From the NCBI GenBank assembly GCA_016865015.1, contig CP018226.1, forward strand, positions 1,891,001 through 1,955,000: a stretch of 64,000 nt of DNA, in the 5' to 3' direction. This DNA comes from Rhizobiales bacterium IMCC20636. Lineage in GTDB: Bacteria > Pseudomonadota > Alphaproteobacteria > Rhizobiales > GCA-2746425. The stretch's first letter is position 1; each line of letters opens with the position of its first letter. Position numbers and translations under genes: made by a program. This document shows positions 25,643-35,254 of the stretch, in pieces. Below the pieces are notes generated by a model. The model saw nothing but the letters and a program-made list of their open reading frames with translations, was not told where the DNA came from and ran no database searches.

Positions 25643-26672
25643 CGCGGGCCTCAAAATGGGTCGGTTTGCCCAGGTTTGTCTGTTCATGTGATACCCAATC
25701 GGCCACCCAGTCGATCATTTGGTCCATTGAGACAGTCGGTTGACCAAACAGAGACTGTGCCTTTGCTGTATCCACCAGCCAGGCAGAGCTTGCTTCACGG
25801 CCTGTGATCTTTGCGACCTTGTTCATCCGGCTGGCAAATTGTTCTGCAAGCCAGCGAATTGAGGTCACTTGAGAACCGCTGATATTCAGCGGCCAGGACG
25901 GGACTTCGCAATATTGCAGGGCGCGGAGTGCTTGTGTGTTTGCATCACCTTGCCAGATCACATTGGCATGACCCATGGTCACATCAATCTCGTTGCCACG
26001 ATACACCGCATCTGCAACGTCAAACAGAACGCCATAACGCAAATCAATCGCGTAGCTGAGGCGAAGCAGGCATCCCGGCGTGTTCAATTTGTCTGAGTAA
26101 TATTGAAAAACCCTCTCTCTACCAATGCATGATTGTGCGTATTCGCCGGGCGGGTTCGGCTTCAAATCTTCGGTTGCGCCATTGGATGTCACCGATACGA
26201 ACGGGTAGACACATGCGGTTGAGAACGCAACGATGCGGGCATCGGGAAAGGTCTCCGCAACCATCGCCGGGCAAAGAACATTCATTGCCCAGGTCAGACT
26301 TTCTGCCCCGGCCGAGCCGAATTTCCGCCCTGCCATAAATATGATATTTTCAACCTTTGGTAGCTGTGCAAGTTGATCCTTGTCCATCAGGTCACACGTG
26401 ATCGGCTGGACGCCCCAACTCCTGAGTTTGTCTGGCATGGTGGGGTCGGAAAACCGCGCGACACCGATTATGTTTTTGCCCGGTGCTGCGCGTTTTGCCA
26501 GTCGCGCCAAAGTCGGTCCCATTTTTCCGCTCACGCCCAAAACCATGATGTCTCCATCAAGCGCCTTGAGGCTGTCAATCAGCTCCTGACTTGGTCTTGT
26601 CATGAATTCTTCGAGTGATTCTTCGTCGGCAAATGAGGCTGGGTGAGCGCCATTCTGTTGAGCAAGGGGCAT
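25629..26672 (-). CDS. NAD-dependent epimerase/dehydratase-like protein with altered catalytic motif
   Basis: A 347-residue extended-SDR-like protein, started at the ATG at 26672. GVSGKMG (46-52) is a Rossmann GxxGxxG motif and STACVYP (151-157) holds the usual Ser/Thr region. The YxxxK motif reads YAQSC (Tyr178, Cys182), so the catalytic Lys is replaced. Either the family uses another base, or the protein binds NAD without classical epimerase chemistry. Upstream of the GNAT gene, divergent from the PHP-TTT operon. The length fits the family. Confidence 0.8.
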   Translation of the reverse strand: MPLAQQNGAHPASFADEESLEEFMTRPSQELIDSLKALDGDIMVLGVSGKMGPTLARLAKRAAPGKNIIGVARFSDPTMPDKLRSWGVQPITCDLMDKDQLAQLPKVENIIFMAGRKFGSAGAESLTWAMNVLCPAMVAETFPDARIVAFSTACVYPFVSVTSNGATEDLKPNPPGEYAQSCIGRERVFQYYSDKLNTPGCLLRLSYAIDLRYGVLFDVADAVYRGNEIDVTMGHANVIWQGDANTQALRALQYCEVPSWPLNISGSQVTSIRWLAEQFASRMNKVAKITGREASSAWLVDTAKAQSLFGQPTVSMDQMIDWVADWVSHEQTNLGKPTHFEARDGAY

Positions 26673-26735
26673 GATTTTCTCTTCCAAATCAATATTCAGG
26701 CATTTTCTGTCAGGCAAAGGTCAGAAATAATTTGA

Positions 26736-26751
26736 CTTCGTCGCGACAAAG
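26736..26751. promoter_or_regulatory. Palindrome in epimerase/PHP divergent region, possible operator
   Basis: CTTCGTCGCGACAAAG is a 16-base palindrome with one mismatched pair around GTCGCGAC. It overlaps a TTGACT promoter-like hexamer. TetR at 23922-24551 is the nearest candidate binder. Confidence 0.35.
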
Positions 26752-26865
26752 ACATTTGTATAACTAGTTGGTGATAAATCAAATGGAAAATCTGAAACTG
26801 CTATTGGCAGTGTTTTCCACAATGCGGCAGGCCAGATGTCGAGTCGAACTGGCGAGCGGAGATGT

Positions 26866-28359
26866 ATGACGCAAGCAACGCAAATACTTTTCGGTGACAT
26901 TCATAACCACAATGCGCTTGGCTATGGCATCGGTTCGCTTGAACGCAGCATTGATGTTGCGCGAACACATCTCGATTTTTTTGCATTTACCGGCCATTCA
27001 AGCTGGCACGATATGGTGCCAATGGAAGGCGGCCGGGAGCAGCACTGGATAAAAGGTTTCGCCCGGCTTGAAGAAGCTTGGCCATCAGTGCAAAATCTGA
27101 TTGCCGCCGCCAACCGTGATGACGAGTTTTCCGCCTTTTTGGGATTTGAATGGCATTCCAGCCAGTTTGGCGACCAATGCGTGGTTTACCCGACCGATCA
27201 CGAAATGATGGTGTTTCCAGACAATGTTCAGGCTCTGCGCGCTCATTGCCAAGCCAAGAACGCCCTTATGATCCCGCATCATATTGCGTACCCAGAGGGG
27301 CATCGCGGGGTTAATTGGGGTGAATTTACCGAGTGTTGCACGCCAGTTGTCGAGATCTTTTCAGAACATGGAAATTCTGAAGAGGACCGGGGACCACTGA
27401 GCTATTTCAACCACGCCATGGGACCACGCGAAACGTCGCAGACGGTGGCGGCCGGACTTGAGAACGGGCTCCGATTTGGCTTTGTTGCCTCAACGGACAG
27501 CCATAGCGGCTTTCCCGGTGCTTATGGTGAAGGATTGATGGGAGTGCACAGCGTTGGTCTTGATCGTGGTTCGATTCTTGAGGCCATCCGCAATCGTCAT
27601 ACCTATGCATTGACCGGGGATCGAATTCTGGTTGATTTCAGTGTTGATGGAGCCATTATGGGGTCCACGATTGCCGCCGGAACAGAAGTCGAGGTGGCGT
27701 ATGATGTGCGCTGCCCGGATGAGTTGGATGTGGTCGAAATCATTCACAATGGACAAATTGTACATCGGGATTACCCGAAAACGGATATCGCCCTTAATGC
27801 AGCAACTGCCAGACCATTCCATGTCAGGCTTGAATGGGGATGGGGACCGTGGAGCGATCTGGCCCTGGACCGGGTTGCGGACTGGGTATTCAATCTGAAC
27901 ATAAAAGATGGAAAGATTTTGAACGTGTTTCCGTGCATGCAATCGGGTCCGTTTGACGAAGATCGCCGTCATCGCTTCAATCAAAGCTCGGAGACGGAAC
28001 TCGACATCGTATCCTATTCTGCGCGCAAAGGGTCCTACCGGCAAAACCCCAACCAGAGCGTGGTTCTGGAAATGCTTGGCAATGCCGATACCGAATTGCG
28101 CTTGGAAATGACACAGCCTACGCACAAAATTTCGACATACAGGATTTCGGATTTGCATAGTGGATCACAGTCCATGTTCACCGGGCCATACCCAACGGAA
28201 TGTTACCAATGGCACCGGTTGGTGGCTGAACCGTCGAGCCGGGTAAATGCAAAAACCAAGCTGAAACTGGATAGTGGAAAAAATCATATCTATCTGAAAG
28301 TGAAACAGAAAAACGGTCACATTGCCTGGGCGAGTCCGGTTTTCATCAATTACGACTGA
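26866..28359 (+). CDS. PHP-superfamily metallohydrolase (DUF3604 / CehA-McbA-like), copy 2
   Basis: A 497-residue paralogue of the protein at 12405-13937. I start at the ATG at 26866 behind GCGGAGA. The metal-site motifs are conserved in the same order: GDIHNH near the N terminus, TGHSSW, PHHIAYPEGHRGVNW, SEHGNSEED and STDSHSG. The C-terminal beta-rich third, ending KNGHIAWASPVFI, matches NGHFAWASPIFV in copy 1. No signal peptide. It heads the TTT-importer operon, as copy 1 belongs to the ABC operon. A shared chemical step on two different imported substrates is the simplest reading (inference). Confidence 0.8.
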   Translation: MTQATQILFGDIHNHNALGYGIGSLERSIDVARTHLDFFAFTGHSSWHDMVPMEGGREQHWIKGFARLEEAWPSVQNLIAAANRDDEFSAFLGFEWHSSQFGDQCVVYPTDHEMMVFPDNVQALRAHCQAKNALMIPHHIAYPEGHRGVNWGEFTECCTPVVEIFSEHGNSEEDRGPLSYFNHAMGPRETSQTVAAGLENGLRFGFVASTDSHSGFPGAYGEGLMGVHSVGLDRGSILEAIRNRHTYALTGDRILVDFSVDGAIMGSTIAAGTEVEVAYDVRCPDELDVVEIIHNGQIVHRDYPKTDIALNAATARPFHVRLEWGWGPWSDLALDRVADWVFNLNIKDGKILNVFPCMQSGPFDEDRRHRFNQSSETELDIVSYSARKGSYRQNPNQSVVLEMLGNADTELRLEMTQPTHKISTYRISDLHSGSQSMFTGPYPTECYQWHRLVAEPSSRVNAKTKLKLDSGKNHIYLKVKQKNGHIAWASPVFINYD

Positions 28360-28418
28360 GCAGCAGGAAACACTGAAATTGCAGATCTAAACCGAAACTG
28401 AACATTAGAGAGGACATC

Positions 28419-29378
28419 ATGTTTAATTTACGCAAATCAAAGCTTGTAGTCGCCGCAATGCTTGGCATTGCAACCCTGGCATCTCCAGAGCCGGTCGTGG
28501 CTCAGTCATTTCCGGACAAGCCGATTACGTTTGTCGTGCCTTGGGGCGCAGGAGGCCGCACAGATATCGTTGGTCGGATGGTTTCCAACGTCATGGGGTC
28601 TATTCTTGAGCAGCCGATTGCTGTGGTGAACCGTACCGGTGGGCGTGGCGCCGTTGGAACCAAGTCTGTTCTGGACGGCGAAGCCGATGGCTACACCGTT
28701 CTGGTGACGACACCCGGCAATCAGATTCTTGCACCATTGTTCAATGATGTTGGTTTTGTTCCCAGTGATTTCCGTGGGATCGGCCGTGTTGCATCCGGAT
28801 CGGTCATATTTGCCAGCAACATGGATCAGCCATTCACCGACGGAGCCTCTCTCATCGAGTATGCGCGTGCGAATCCGGGCGCAGTGACGTATTCGGCGGT
28901 CAAGAACAATCTGCCTTGGCTTGCAGCTGAATCGCTTGCGGAAAAGGCCGGAATCAAATTCCGGCATGTGCCAGCCGGTGGGGATTCCGAAGCGGTGCCA
29001 ATGGCACTGGGCGGACACGTCAATCTGGTTGCCTCATCAAGCTACAATGCGATCGCCAGTCAGATCGAAGGCGGCGAAATGCGTGCGCTGATCGTATTTG
29101 CCAACGAGCGCATGGAAGCGTTGCCAGATACGCCTACCGCGATTGAACTTGGCTACGCGGTTACCGCAAGCCCGTGGACAGGCATCGCTGTGTCGAAAGG
29201 TGTGCCTGAAGACAGAATCGAAATCCTGCGCAATGCGCTTGCCGAGGCAATGGAAACCAAGTCAATTCTCAATTTCGCCAATTCTTCCGGCACGACGCTG
29301 TCCTATCTTGACGGCCCGGGCTTCGAAGCACAGTGGGATGCAGAATTTACCGACTTCCAGTCCGTCGTCAAAAAATAG
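28419..29378 (+). CDS. Tripartite tricarboxylate transporter substrate-binding protein (TctC/Bug family)
   Basis: A 319-residue periplasmic protein. The signal peptide ends near VVA-QS (residue 28). The mature start FPDKPITFVVPWGAGGRTDIVGRMV is the Bug-family signature, and the two-domain pattern with KSVLDGEADGYTVLVTTPGN is typical. Bug proteins bind carboxylates such as citrate, glutamate or nicotinate derivatives and present them to a TctAB permease, encoded immediately downstream. It has its own ribosome site (AGAGAGGA). Confidence 0.93.
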   Translation: MFNLRKSKLVVAAMLGIATLASPEPVVAQSFPDKPITFVVPWGAGGRTDIVGRMVSNVMGSILEQPIAVVNRTGGRGAVGTKSVLDGEADGYTVLVTTPGNQILAPLFNDVGFVPSDFRGIGRVASGSVIFASNMDQPFTDGASLIEYARANPGAVTYSAVKNNLPWLAAESLAEKAGIKFRHVPAGGDSEAVPMALGGHVNLVASSSYNAIASQIEGGEMRALIVFANERMEALPDTPTAIELGYAVTASPWTGIAVSKGVPEDRIEILRNALAEAMETKSILNFANSSGTTLSYLDGPGFEAQWDAEFTDFQSVVKK

Positions 29379-29390
29379 GGACCGGGTTGA

Positions 29391-29858
29391 ATGCGGGAGA
29401 TAAACAAGAATATCTGGTCTGGCGGCGTATTGCTGGGGCTCTGTGTGGTGCTCATCATTCAGATACCCGGGCAGGTCGGTACAACGACCGATGATTCCCT
29501 GTCGCCCGCATTCCTGCCAATGCTTGTGACGGCACTGATTGCTGTCATGAGCGTTTTTCTGATCGTGCAAGGGGTTTTGACCAAGGATATTGCTACGGCA
29601 ACACCTGTGAAACAGACTTTTGCAGAGATTGGCTATGTCGGCCTCTGCATTCTTGTCATGATCATCTATGTCGGAATTTTAAAATGGGTCGGTTTCATTG
29701 TGGCAACCTTTGCCGTGATCGTGGTGCTGGCCCTGCTTTATGGCAATCGCAACTGGCTGCAAATCCTGATCACGGCGATGGTGGCCCCCCCCGCGATCAT
29801 GCTGTTTTTTCGCTATACAATGCTTGTGTTGCTGCCCGAAGGCACGCTTTTCAACTAG
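29391..29858 (+). CDS. Tripartite tricarboxylate transporter small membrane subunit (TctB family)
   Basis: A 155-residue protein with four hydrophobic segments. TTDDSLSPAFLPMLVTALIAVMSVFLI and the closing FFRYTMLVLLPEG are TctB features. It begins 12 bases after the binding-protein stop and is followed after 59 bases by the large TctA subunit. Confidence 0.9.
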   Translation: MREINKNIWSGGVLLGLCVVLIIQIPGQVGTTTDDSLSPAFLPMLVTALIAVMSVFLIVQGVLTKDIATATPVKQTFAEIGYVGLCILVMIIYVGILKWVGFIVATFAVIVVLALLYGNRNWLQILITAMVAPPAIMLFFRYTMLVLLPEGTLFN

Positions 29859-29917
29859 GATGTTGTCTCGCTTTCGAGAGTGAGTCCAGATCCTAAGCAC
29901 TTACAGGACCTGCAAGA

Positions 29918-31420
29918 ATGGATCAGATCCTCGTCGGGTTGGAGCAAATCCTTCAACTCCAGAATATATTGCTCATGATCGTCGGCCTGATCGTCGGAAT
30001 CGTGATCGGGGCCATACCGGGGTTGAATGTGCCATTGGCTGTCGCTTTGGCGCTGCCCTTCACATTCAGCCTGCCGCCGCTTGCTGGAATTTCGATGCTG
30101 ATCGGCATCTACAAGGGCGGCACCTATGGTGGATCAATTTCAGCTATCTTGTTGAATGTACCAGGCACACCGGCGGCGGCCGCAACCGCGATAGACGGCA
30201 ACGCGCTGGCGCGACAGGGCAAGGCTGGCAAAGCTCTGAAACTGTCAATCTATGCATCTGTGTTTGGTGAATTGGTGAGCGATATCGTGTTGATTGTCGC
30301 GGCCGCACAGGTTTCCCGATTTGCCTTGAAGTTTGGTCCACCGGAGTTCTTTGCGCTCGGGCTGTTTGCACTCACCATCATCGGGTTGATATCCGGAACA
30401 GGTCTGGTGCGCGGTATTATTGCAGGGGCGTTGGGCTTTCTGCTGTCGATGGTCGGGATTGATCCGGTCGAAGGTGGCGCGCGCATGACATTTGACATTT
30501 ACGAGCTGTCGGGCGGCTTGAAGTTCATTGCGCTGATCATCGGAGCCTTTGCCATTTCGGAGGCGCTGGTTCAGGTTGAAAAGAGCGCAAGGCCCGGCAC
30601 AAAATTGAAAGTGCTCGAAATTTCCCCCCATAAGGCTGACAACAATGTGTCCAAAGCCGAGTTCATGCAGGTTTTGCCCGCCATGTTGCGCGGCACGCCA
30701 CTGGGGGTGGCAATTGGTGCAATTCCGGGCCTTGGTTCCTCTATCGCTGCGTTTTTGAGTTACGGACTTGCCAAAAAACTGTCGAAAACCCCTGAAGAAT
30801 TCGGCAAAGGATCGCTTGAGGGTGTCGCTGCAGCTGAAAGTGCTAATAATGCTGTTACAGGGTCCACCCTGATACCGTTGCTGACGCTCGGAATCCCAGG
30901 AGACGTGATCACTGCCATCATGCTTGGGGCACTGACAGTGCATGGGATTGTACCGGGGCCGACCCTGTTTCAACAACAGGGCGATTTCGTTTCGGCGCTG
31001 TTCATTTGCATGTTGATCGTGACCTTTCTGCATTTCTTCGTCGCAATGCTTGGCCTGCCTTTGTTTATTCGTGCTGTGCGGATACCGCGCGGCATTCTGT
31101 TTCCATTGGTCATTGTGCTGTGCGTCACCGGAGCATTCGTCGCGACATCCAGCATTTTTGACACCATGGTGATGCTTGGATTTGGTGTGCTGGGTTATCT
31201 GATGGTGAAGTTCGGCTTTCCAATTGCACCCATGTTGATCGGGTTCATCCTGGGGCCTTTGGTCGAGATGTCTCTTCGCCAAAGCCTGATCATTTCAGGC
31301 AATTCACTTGATATCTTTTTCACACGTCCCGTGTCGGCGACGCTTCTCACGCTGACATTGATCATTATCATTACCGTTGGTTGGCAACGCTTCAAGGAGC
31401 TAAAACAGAATGAAAATTGA
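29918..31420 (+). CDS. Tripartite tricarboxylate transporter large permease (TctA family)
   Basis: A 500-residue membrane protein with about 11-12 spans. GAIPGLNVPLAVALALPFTFSLPPLAGISMLIGIYKGGTYGGSI and, in the repeated half, GAIPGLGSSIAAFLSYGLAKKLSKTPEEFGKGSLEGVAAAESANNA are TctA signature regions. It is the cation-coupled translocator of the system. The last 11 bases overlap the start of the MLE-type gene, so the two are probably co-translated. Confidence 0.95.
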   Translation: MDQILVGLEQILQLQNILLMIVGLIVGIVIGAIPGLNVPLAVALALPFTFSLPPLAGISMLIGIYKGGTYGGSISAILLNVPGTPAAAATAIDGNALARQGKAGKALKLSIYASVFGELVSDIVLIVAAAQVSRFALKFGPPEFFALGLFALTIIGLISGTGLVRGIIAGALGFLLSMVGIDPVEGGARMTFDIYELSGGLKFIALIIGAFAISEALVQVEKSARPGTKLKVLEISPHKADNNVSKAEFMQVLPAMLRGTPLGVAIGAIPGLGSSIAAFLSYGLAKKLSKTPEEFGKGSLEGVAAAESANNAVTGSTLIPLLTLGIPGDVITAIMLGALTVHGIVPGPTLFQQQGDFVSALFICMLIVTFLHFFVAMLGLPLFIRAVRIPRGILFPLVIVLCVTGAFVATSSIFDTMVMLGFGVLGYLMVKFGFPIAPMLIGFILGPLVEMSLRQSLIISGNSLDIFFTRPVSATLLTLTLIIIITVGWQRFKELKQNEN

Positions 31421-32543
31421 ACATATTGAATTGCTGCCAATTCGCCTGCCAATCGGCTCGGTCCTGACATTACCCCGTGGTGCGTCCAGAACCCTCAGCG
31501 AAGGCAAGCAGATTATCCTGGTCAAGATGACCGCTGATGATGGGACTGTCGGCTGGGGCGAGGCCGGACCCAGTCGGCGATGGTCAGCTGAATCCACCTA
31601 TTCGACCTATACGACGCTCAAGGAATATCTCATCCCGGTTCTGATCGGCCGAAACGCGTTTGATATTGCCGGAATCCACGCTGCCATGAACACCGAGATC
31701 GCGCCAGGGCTTGATCCTGGGCAACCGATTGCCAAGGCAGCGATTGATCTGGCGGTGCACGACATGGTTTGCAAACGGCTCGGGATCAACCTTCAGACCT
31801 ATCTGGGGGCAGCTGCGCTGGACAGAATACCGCTGGCGTATCTGGTGTCTGCGCCCAATCCCGACGCTATCTCCAAAGTGGTTGAGGAAGGTCTCGCACA
31901 GGGATATCAGGGCTTCAAGGTCAAGGTTGGGCACAATCCGGATATGGATCTTGCAAATATGAAGGCGGCAATGGCTGCAGCGCCCGGCTGTATTGTCTGG
32001 CCCGATGCAAACCAGGGTTACTCCCTGGATCAGGCTCTGCGGATGGCACGGGCTTTTGAGGCTTTGGGAGTGGAATTGTTTGAGCAACCGATCCCGATGA
32101 CGGATGTCTATGGAATGAAAAAACTGCTCTCCTCGACGACGATGAACATATCGTTGGATGAGGCTGCGATGGGCATTCCCTATCTGATCGAGTTGATCCG
32201 CCGCGAAGCTGTCGAAGGGTTGGTCATCAAGGTCAACAAGGTTGGTGGTTTATTCTATGCAAGGCAAATGTGCGATCTTGCCCGCAATGCCGGACTCAAG
32301 GTGATTGGCAGCGGATTGATGGATGCTCCCATCGGATATCATGCGTCAGTTCAATTGTTCGCGGCCTACGGTATGGATTTCCCCGCCGATCTGAATGGAC
32401 CGCAACATATGTCAGACGATTACCTGCTTAAGCCGCTGCCGAAAGACAAGCAGAATGCACTTGTCACCACACAGCCTGGCATCGGCTATGAAATCGACGA
32501 AGATCGTGTCCGCAATGATCTGAAACTTGAGTTGCACATTTAG
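31410..32543 (+). CDS. Enolase-superfamily enzyme, muconate-lactonizing subgroup
   Basis: A 377-residue enzyme. Lys170/Lys172 (FKVKVG), metal ligands Asp199, Glu225 and Asp250, and Lys274 (VIKVNKVGG) reproduce the KxK...D...E...D...K pattern of the MLE subgroup, at nearly the numbering of Pseudomonas muconate cycloisomerase. The subgroup includes cycloisomerases, N-acyl amino-acid racemases and dipeptide epimerases, so the reaction cannot be fixed. Overlap with TctA ties it to an imported carboxylate. It differs in subgroup from the enzyme at 19615-20772. Confidence 0.9.
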   Translation: MKIEHIELLPIRLPIGSVLTLPRGASRTLSEGKQIILVKMTADDGTVGWGEAGPSRRWSAESTYSTYTTLKEYLIPVLIGRNAFDIAGIHAAMNTEIAPGLDPGQPIAKAAIDLAVHDMVCKRLGINLQTYLGAAALDRIPLAYLVSAPNPDAISKVVEEGLAQGYQGFKVKVGHNPDMDLANMKAAMAAAPGCIVWPDANQGYSLDQALRMARAFEALGVELFEQPIPMTDVYGMKKLLSSTTMNISLDEAAMGIPYLIELIRREAVEGLVIKVNKVGGLFYARQMCDLARNAGLKVIGSGLMDAPIGYHASVQLFAAYGMDFPADLNGPQHMSDDYLLKPLPKDKQNALVTTQPGIGYEIDEDRVRNDLKLELHI

Positions 32544-32637
32544 AGTGGTAGCAACCAGGATTTCATGTGTGACCGCGCCGCGCCGCTGTGCGACCATTCA
32601 ATGTGATGCGCATTGGGTTTTTCCAAATGAACTCTGG

Positions 32638-34017
32638 TCATGTCGATTGCCTTTGACCACCAGCCAATGGCAGATGCACGCATATGCTCAGCCCATGGGA
32701 CTGACGGTTTTGAATTGTGATCGGAATTGAATATATTTCTGTAATCTCCTTGACGATGGAGAGCCCGATTCCAGTGCCGGGTGTGCTCTCATCAAATCGT
32801 TTGCCGCGTTCCATCATCGAGGCAATTCGAGCTGGTTCCACGCCCGGACCATCATCTTCAATGGTCAATTGAAAAGACCCTTCAGACGGTCGAACTGCAC
32901 CCGAAATCGCGACGTGTGCTGCCGCCCACTTGCTGGCGTTTTCAATGATGTTTCCGAGCAATTCCCGCAGATCATGGGGATCCATTGCGATCACGCATTG
33001 ATCGGGCAGTTCAAGGTCCCAAACTAGTTCTGCAGACATTGGAACGCGTTTCAGAGTTCTCACAACATCGTTGATCAGATTTGTGGCATCGGCATCTGAT
33101 TTTCGCGCATCTGGCGTTGGCGTGAGTTTACTTCTCAGCAATTCATGCCGGATGTTGGCTTCCATCTGTTCGGTCAGTTCAACGATTTCATCGCCGGTGA
33201 TGGTTTTGCCATTTTCGATGAGTTTCTCTGCATTGGTCCTGATCACAGTCAAAGGTGTTTTCAAACTGTGTGCCAAATCACCGGACCGCTTGCGCGCGCG
33301 CTCCAACGCATCTTTCTGCGAAGCGAGCAGATCATTCACGGCCTCTGTCAGGCGGCTGATTTCTATCGGAAAATCTCCCTCAAGCCTGCTTGCTTTGCGG
33401 TTTTTCACCTCATCAAGGGCCACGGATACCCGCTCAAGGGGGCGCAAGCCTATTTTCACTTGCAGGAATGTCCCAAGTAGCAAAAGGCCACCAAGTGCCA
33501 GGAGGTAGGGGATCATATCTTTCAAGAACTGATCGCGGGCATTGGTGATTACCGACTGATCCATCGCTGCGGCCAGGCGCAACATTCGGGCGCCGCTTGG
33601 TGCGGCAACCACAAGCACGCGCTCCTGAACAACCACTTTGGTATATTCCGGACCGTCAAGTACATATCTGTGGACCTCCGCCACATCATGACCGTCATCG
33701 GGAAGCTGCAAGACCACATCCCAGAGTGATCTTGAGCGCAATTGCTGCCCAACTTCACTATCATCGATTTGCCAGTAGAGGCCGCTATAGGCGTTTTCAA
33801 AGCGCAAATCAGACAGGCCCGCTGGTGGCAACAGTTGGCCATCGGGTGTGAATTCAATTTCAGCGGCCAGTTGATTGACATAATTCTTGAGCTCCTCATG
33901 CACCCGCCGTTCAAGATTCTGGCTGAAAAGCGCCAGGAAAATGAACGCGGCAAGGATCAGAACAGCACTGATGATTGCGGCCGAGACAAGAACGAAATTG
34001 ACGCGTATCGAGCGCAT
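32638..34017 (-). CDS. Sensor histidine kinase (PhoQ-like)
   Basis: A 459-residue kinase with two membrane segments (about residues 8-30 and 166-186) flanking a ~135-residue periplasmic sensor region. A HAMP-like linker precedes the H-box DLAHSLKTPLTVI (dimerisation and phosphoacceptor His), then the ATPase N-box (NIIENASKWA), DDGPGV and GTGIGLSIV. The ATG directly abuts the TGA of the response regulator. The architecture resembles PhoQ-type kinases that sense cations or the envelope. The adjacent PepSY and cytochrome b561 genes suggest envelope redox or metal stress as the cue (inference). Confidence 0.93.
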   Translation of the reverse strand: MRSIRVNFVLVSAAIISAVLILAAFIFLALFSQNLERRVHEELKNYVNQLAAEIEFTPDGQLLPPAGLSDLRFENAYSGLYWQIDDSEVGQQLRSRSLWDVVLQLPDDGHDVAEVHRYVLDGPEYTKVVVQERVLVVAAPSGARMLRLAAAMDQSVITNARDQFLKDMIPYLLALGGLLLLGTFLQVKIGLRPLERVSVALDEVKNRKASRLEGDFPIEISRLTEAVNDLLASQKDALERARKRSGDLAHSLKTPLTVIRTNAEKLIENGKTITGDEIVELTEQMEANIRHELLRSKLTPTPDARKSDADATNLINDVVRTLKRVPMSAELVWDLELPDQCVIAMDPHDLRELLGNIIENASKWAAAHVAISGAVRPSEGSFQLTIEDDGPGVEPARIASMMERGKRFDESTPGTGIGLSIVKEITEIYSIPITIQNRQSHGLSICVHLPLAGGQRQST

Positions 34018-34683
34018 TCAAAGCGCTCCGTTTTCAAGAATATAGCCGAAACCGCGTTTGGTCTTGATGATGTTGGGGCCCAGTTTTTTGCGCAGGCGAC
34101 CAACCAGGACTTCAACGGAATTACTGTCGCGTTCAAAGTCTTGCGCATAGAGCTGATCGGTCAACTCCATTTGTGAAACGACCCGGCCGTCCTGCGTTGC
34201 AAGATATGTGAGACAACGCATTTCCATTGGCGTCAATTTCACAGGTTGACCATCTATGCTCACAGCCTGATGAATTGTGTCGATACGAATATTGCCGACC
34301 GAAATTATTGATGAGGCCTGACCCGATGATCTGCGAATAAGAGCGCGCAGACGCGCCAGAAGTTCTGCCATTTGAAAAGGCTTGGCCAGATAATCATCGG
34401 CACCAGCATCGATGCCTTCGACGCGCTCCGCCCAATCCCCGCGGGCAGTCAGGATTAGGACAGGCAGCCTTTGGCCGTTCTCGCGCCAACGCTTGAGGAC
34501 CGACAGGCCATCCAGGACAGGAAGGCCAAGATCGAGGATGATTGCTGCATAGTCTTCGGTGTCTCCCAAGAACCAGGCGTCTTCCCCATTGTCCACTTGC
34601 TCAACAAGATAGCCATTACGTTCCAGCACATCCCGCACATTGCGACTGATCAAAGGGTCATCTTCAACAAGCAAGATACGCAT
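34018..34683 (-). CDS. Response regulator, OmpR/PhoP family
   Basis: A 221-residue regulator. The receiver has Asp8/Asp9, phosphoacceptor Asp51 (ILDLGLP) and Lys101 (LAKPF). The C-terminal ~95 residues are an OmpR-type winged helix (RSNSVEVLVGRLRKKLG-like pattern, ending RGFGYILENGAL). The stop of the upstream PepSY gene shares one base with this ATG (TAATG), so they are translationally coupled. It should control the PepSY and cytochrome genes around it. Confidence 0.95.
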   Translation of the reverse strand: MRILLVEDDPLISRNVRDVLERNGYLVEQVDNGEDAWFLGDTEDYAAIILDLGLPVLDGLSVLKRWRENGQRLPVLILTARGDWAERVEGIDAGADDYLAKPFQMAELLARLRALIRRSSGQASSIISVGNIRIDTIHQAVSIDGQPVKLTPMEMRCLTYLATQDGRVVSQMELTDQLYAQDFERDSNSVEVLVGRLRKKLGPNIIKTKRGFGYILENGAL

Positions 34684-35120
34684 TAATCGTTCTCAACGCT
34701 TATGATGCGTCCGGTTTCGGCATTGACATAAACTTCGAGAAGCCGGCCAGACTGACTTATGATCTTGAACTCATAAATCCATTGTCCATCTTCTCGCTCA
34801 ATCTCGACATCAATGATATTCGCGCCAAATCGCTCGACGATGATCGCTTTCAGCTCGGAAAGCGGTAAAATCTTGCGTGCGGTGACCGCATCATGCAGAG
34901 CGCCCAGCTTGTTCTGCTCGCCAGCGAAGCCCCCACTGAAATTGCCGTTGCTAGCGGTACCATCTTTATCGACATCACGGCCTGAGCGATGTTCTGACTG
35001 ACGGTGATCATCACCGTCGGCCCAGGCAGAACCGCCGCCCAGAAAGGACGAGCTTGAACTGCCACCGCCGCACACTGCGATGCATAGGCTCAGAAATGTG
35101 AGGTATGCCCAATTTTTCAT
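34683..35120 (-). CDS. PepSY-domain exported protein, first gene of the two-component operon
   Basis: A 145-residue protein with an N-terminal hydrophobic export signal (residues ~5-20) then an unusual Gly/Ser-rich stretch. The C-terminal ~60 residues are a PepSY domain (LSELKAIIVERFGANIIDVEIER...YEFKIIS..GRLLEVYVNAETGRIISVEND). PepSY domains occur in periplasmic inhibitors and in regulators associated with two-component systems. Its position directly before the regulator and kinase genes suggests it modulates the sensor. A second, shorter PepSY protein is divergently encoded. Confidence 0.85.
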   Translation of the reverse strand: MKNWAYLTFLSLCIAVCGGGSSSSSFLGGGSAWADGDDHRQSEHRSGRDVDKDGTASNGNFSGGFAGEQNKLGALHDAVTARKILPLSELKAIIVERFGANIIDVEIEREDGQWIYEFKIISQSGRLLEVYVNAETGRIISVEND

Positions 35121-35254
35121 AGGTGCCTTATATCATTTCCAACCTGACAATCTGCTGAAATTCCCAGACAGCTTTCCGTCAGCTTCCATGGTCTAGAACT
35201 TGCTCATCAGCGGCGCACTCGTCAGCCGGTGAAACTTCAACCAAAGGAAGCACT

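Noticed and set aside
30245-31282. 345-codon minus-strand frame opposite TctA
   Set aside because: Entirely antisense to a highly conserved permease; very His-, Gln- and Asn-rich, without a family match.
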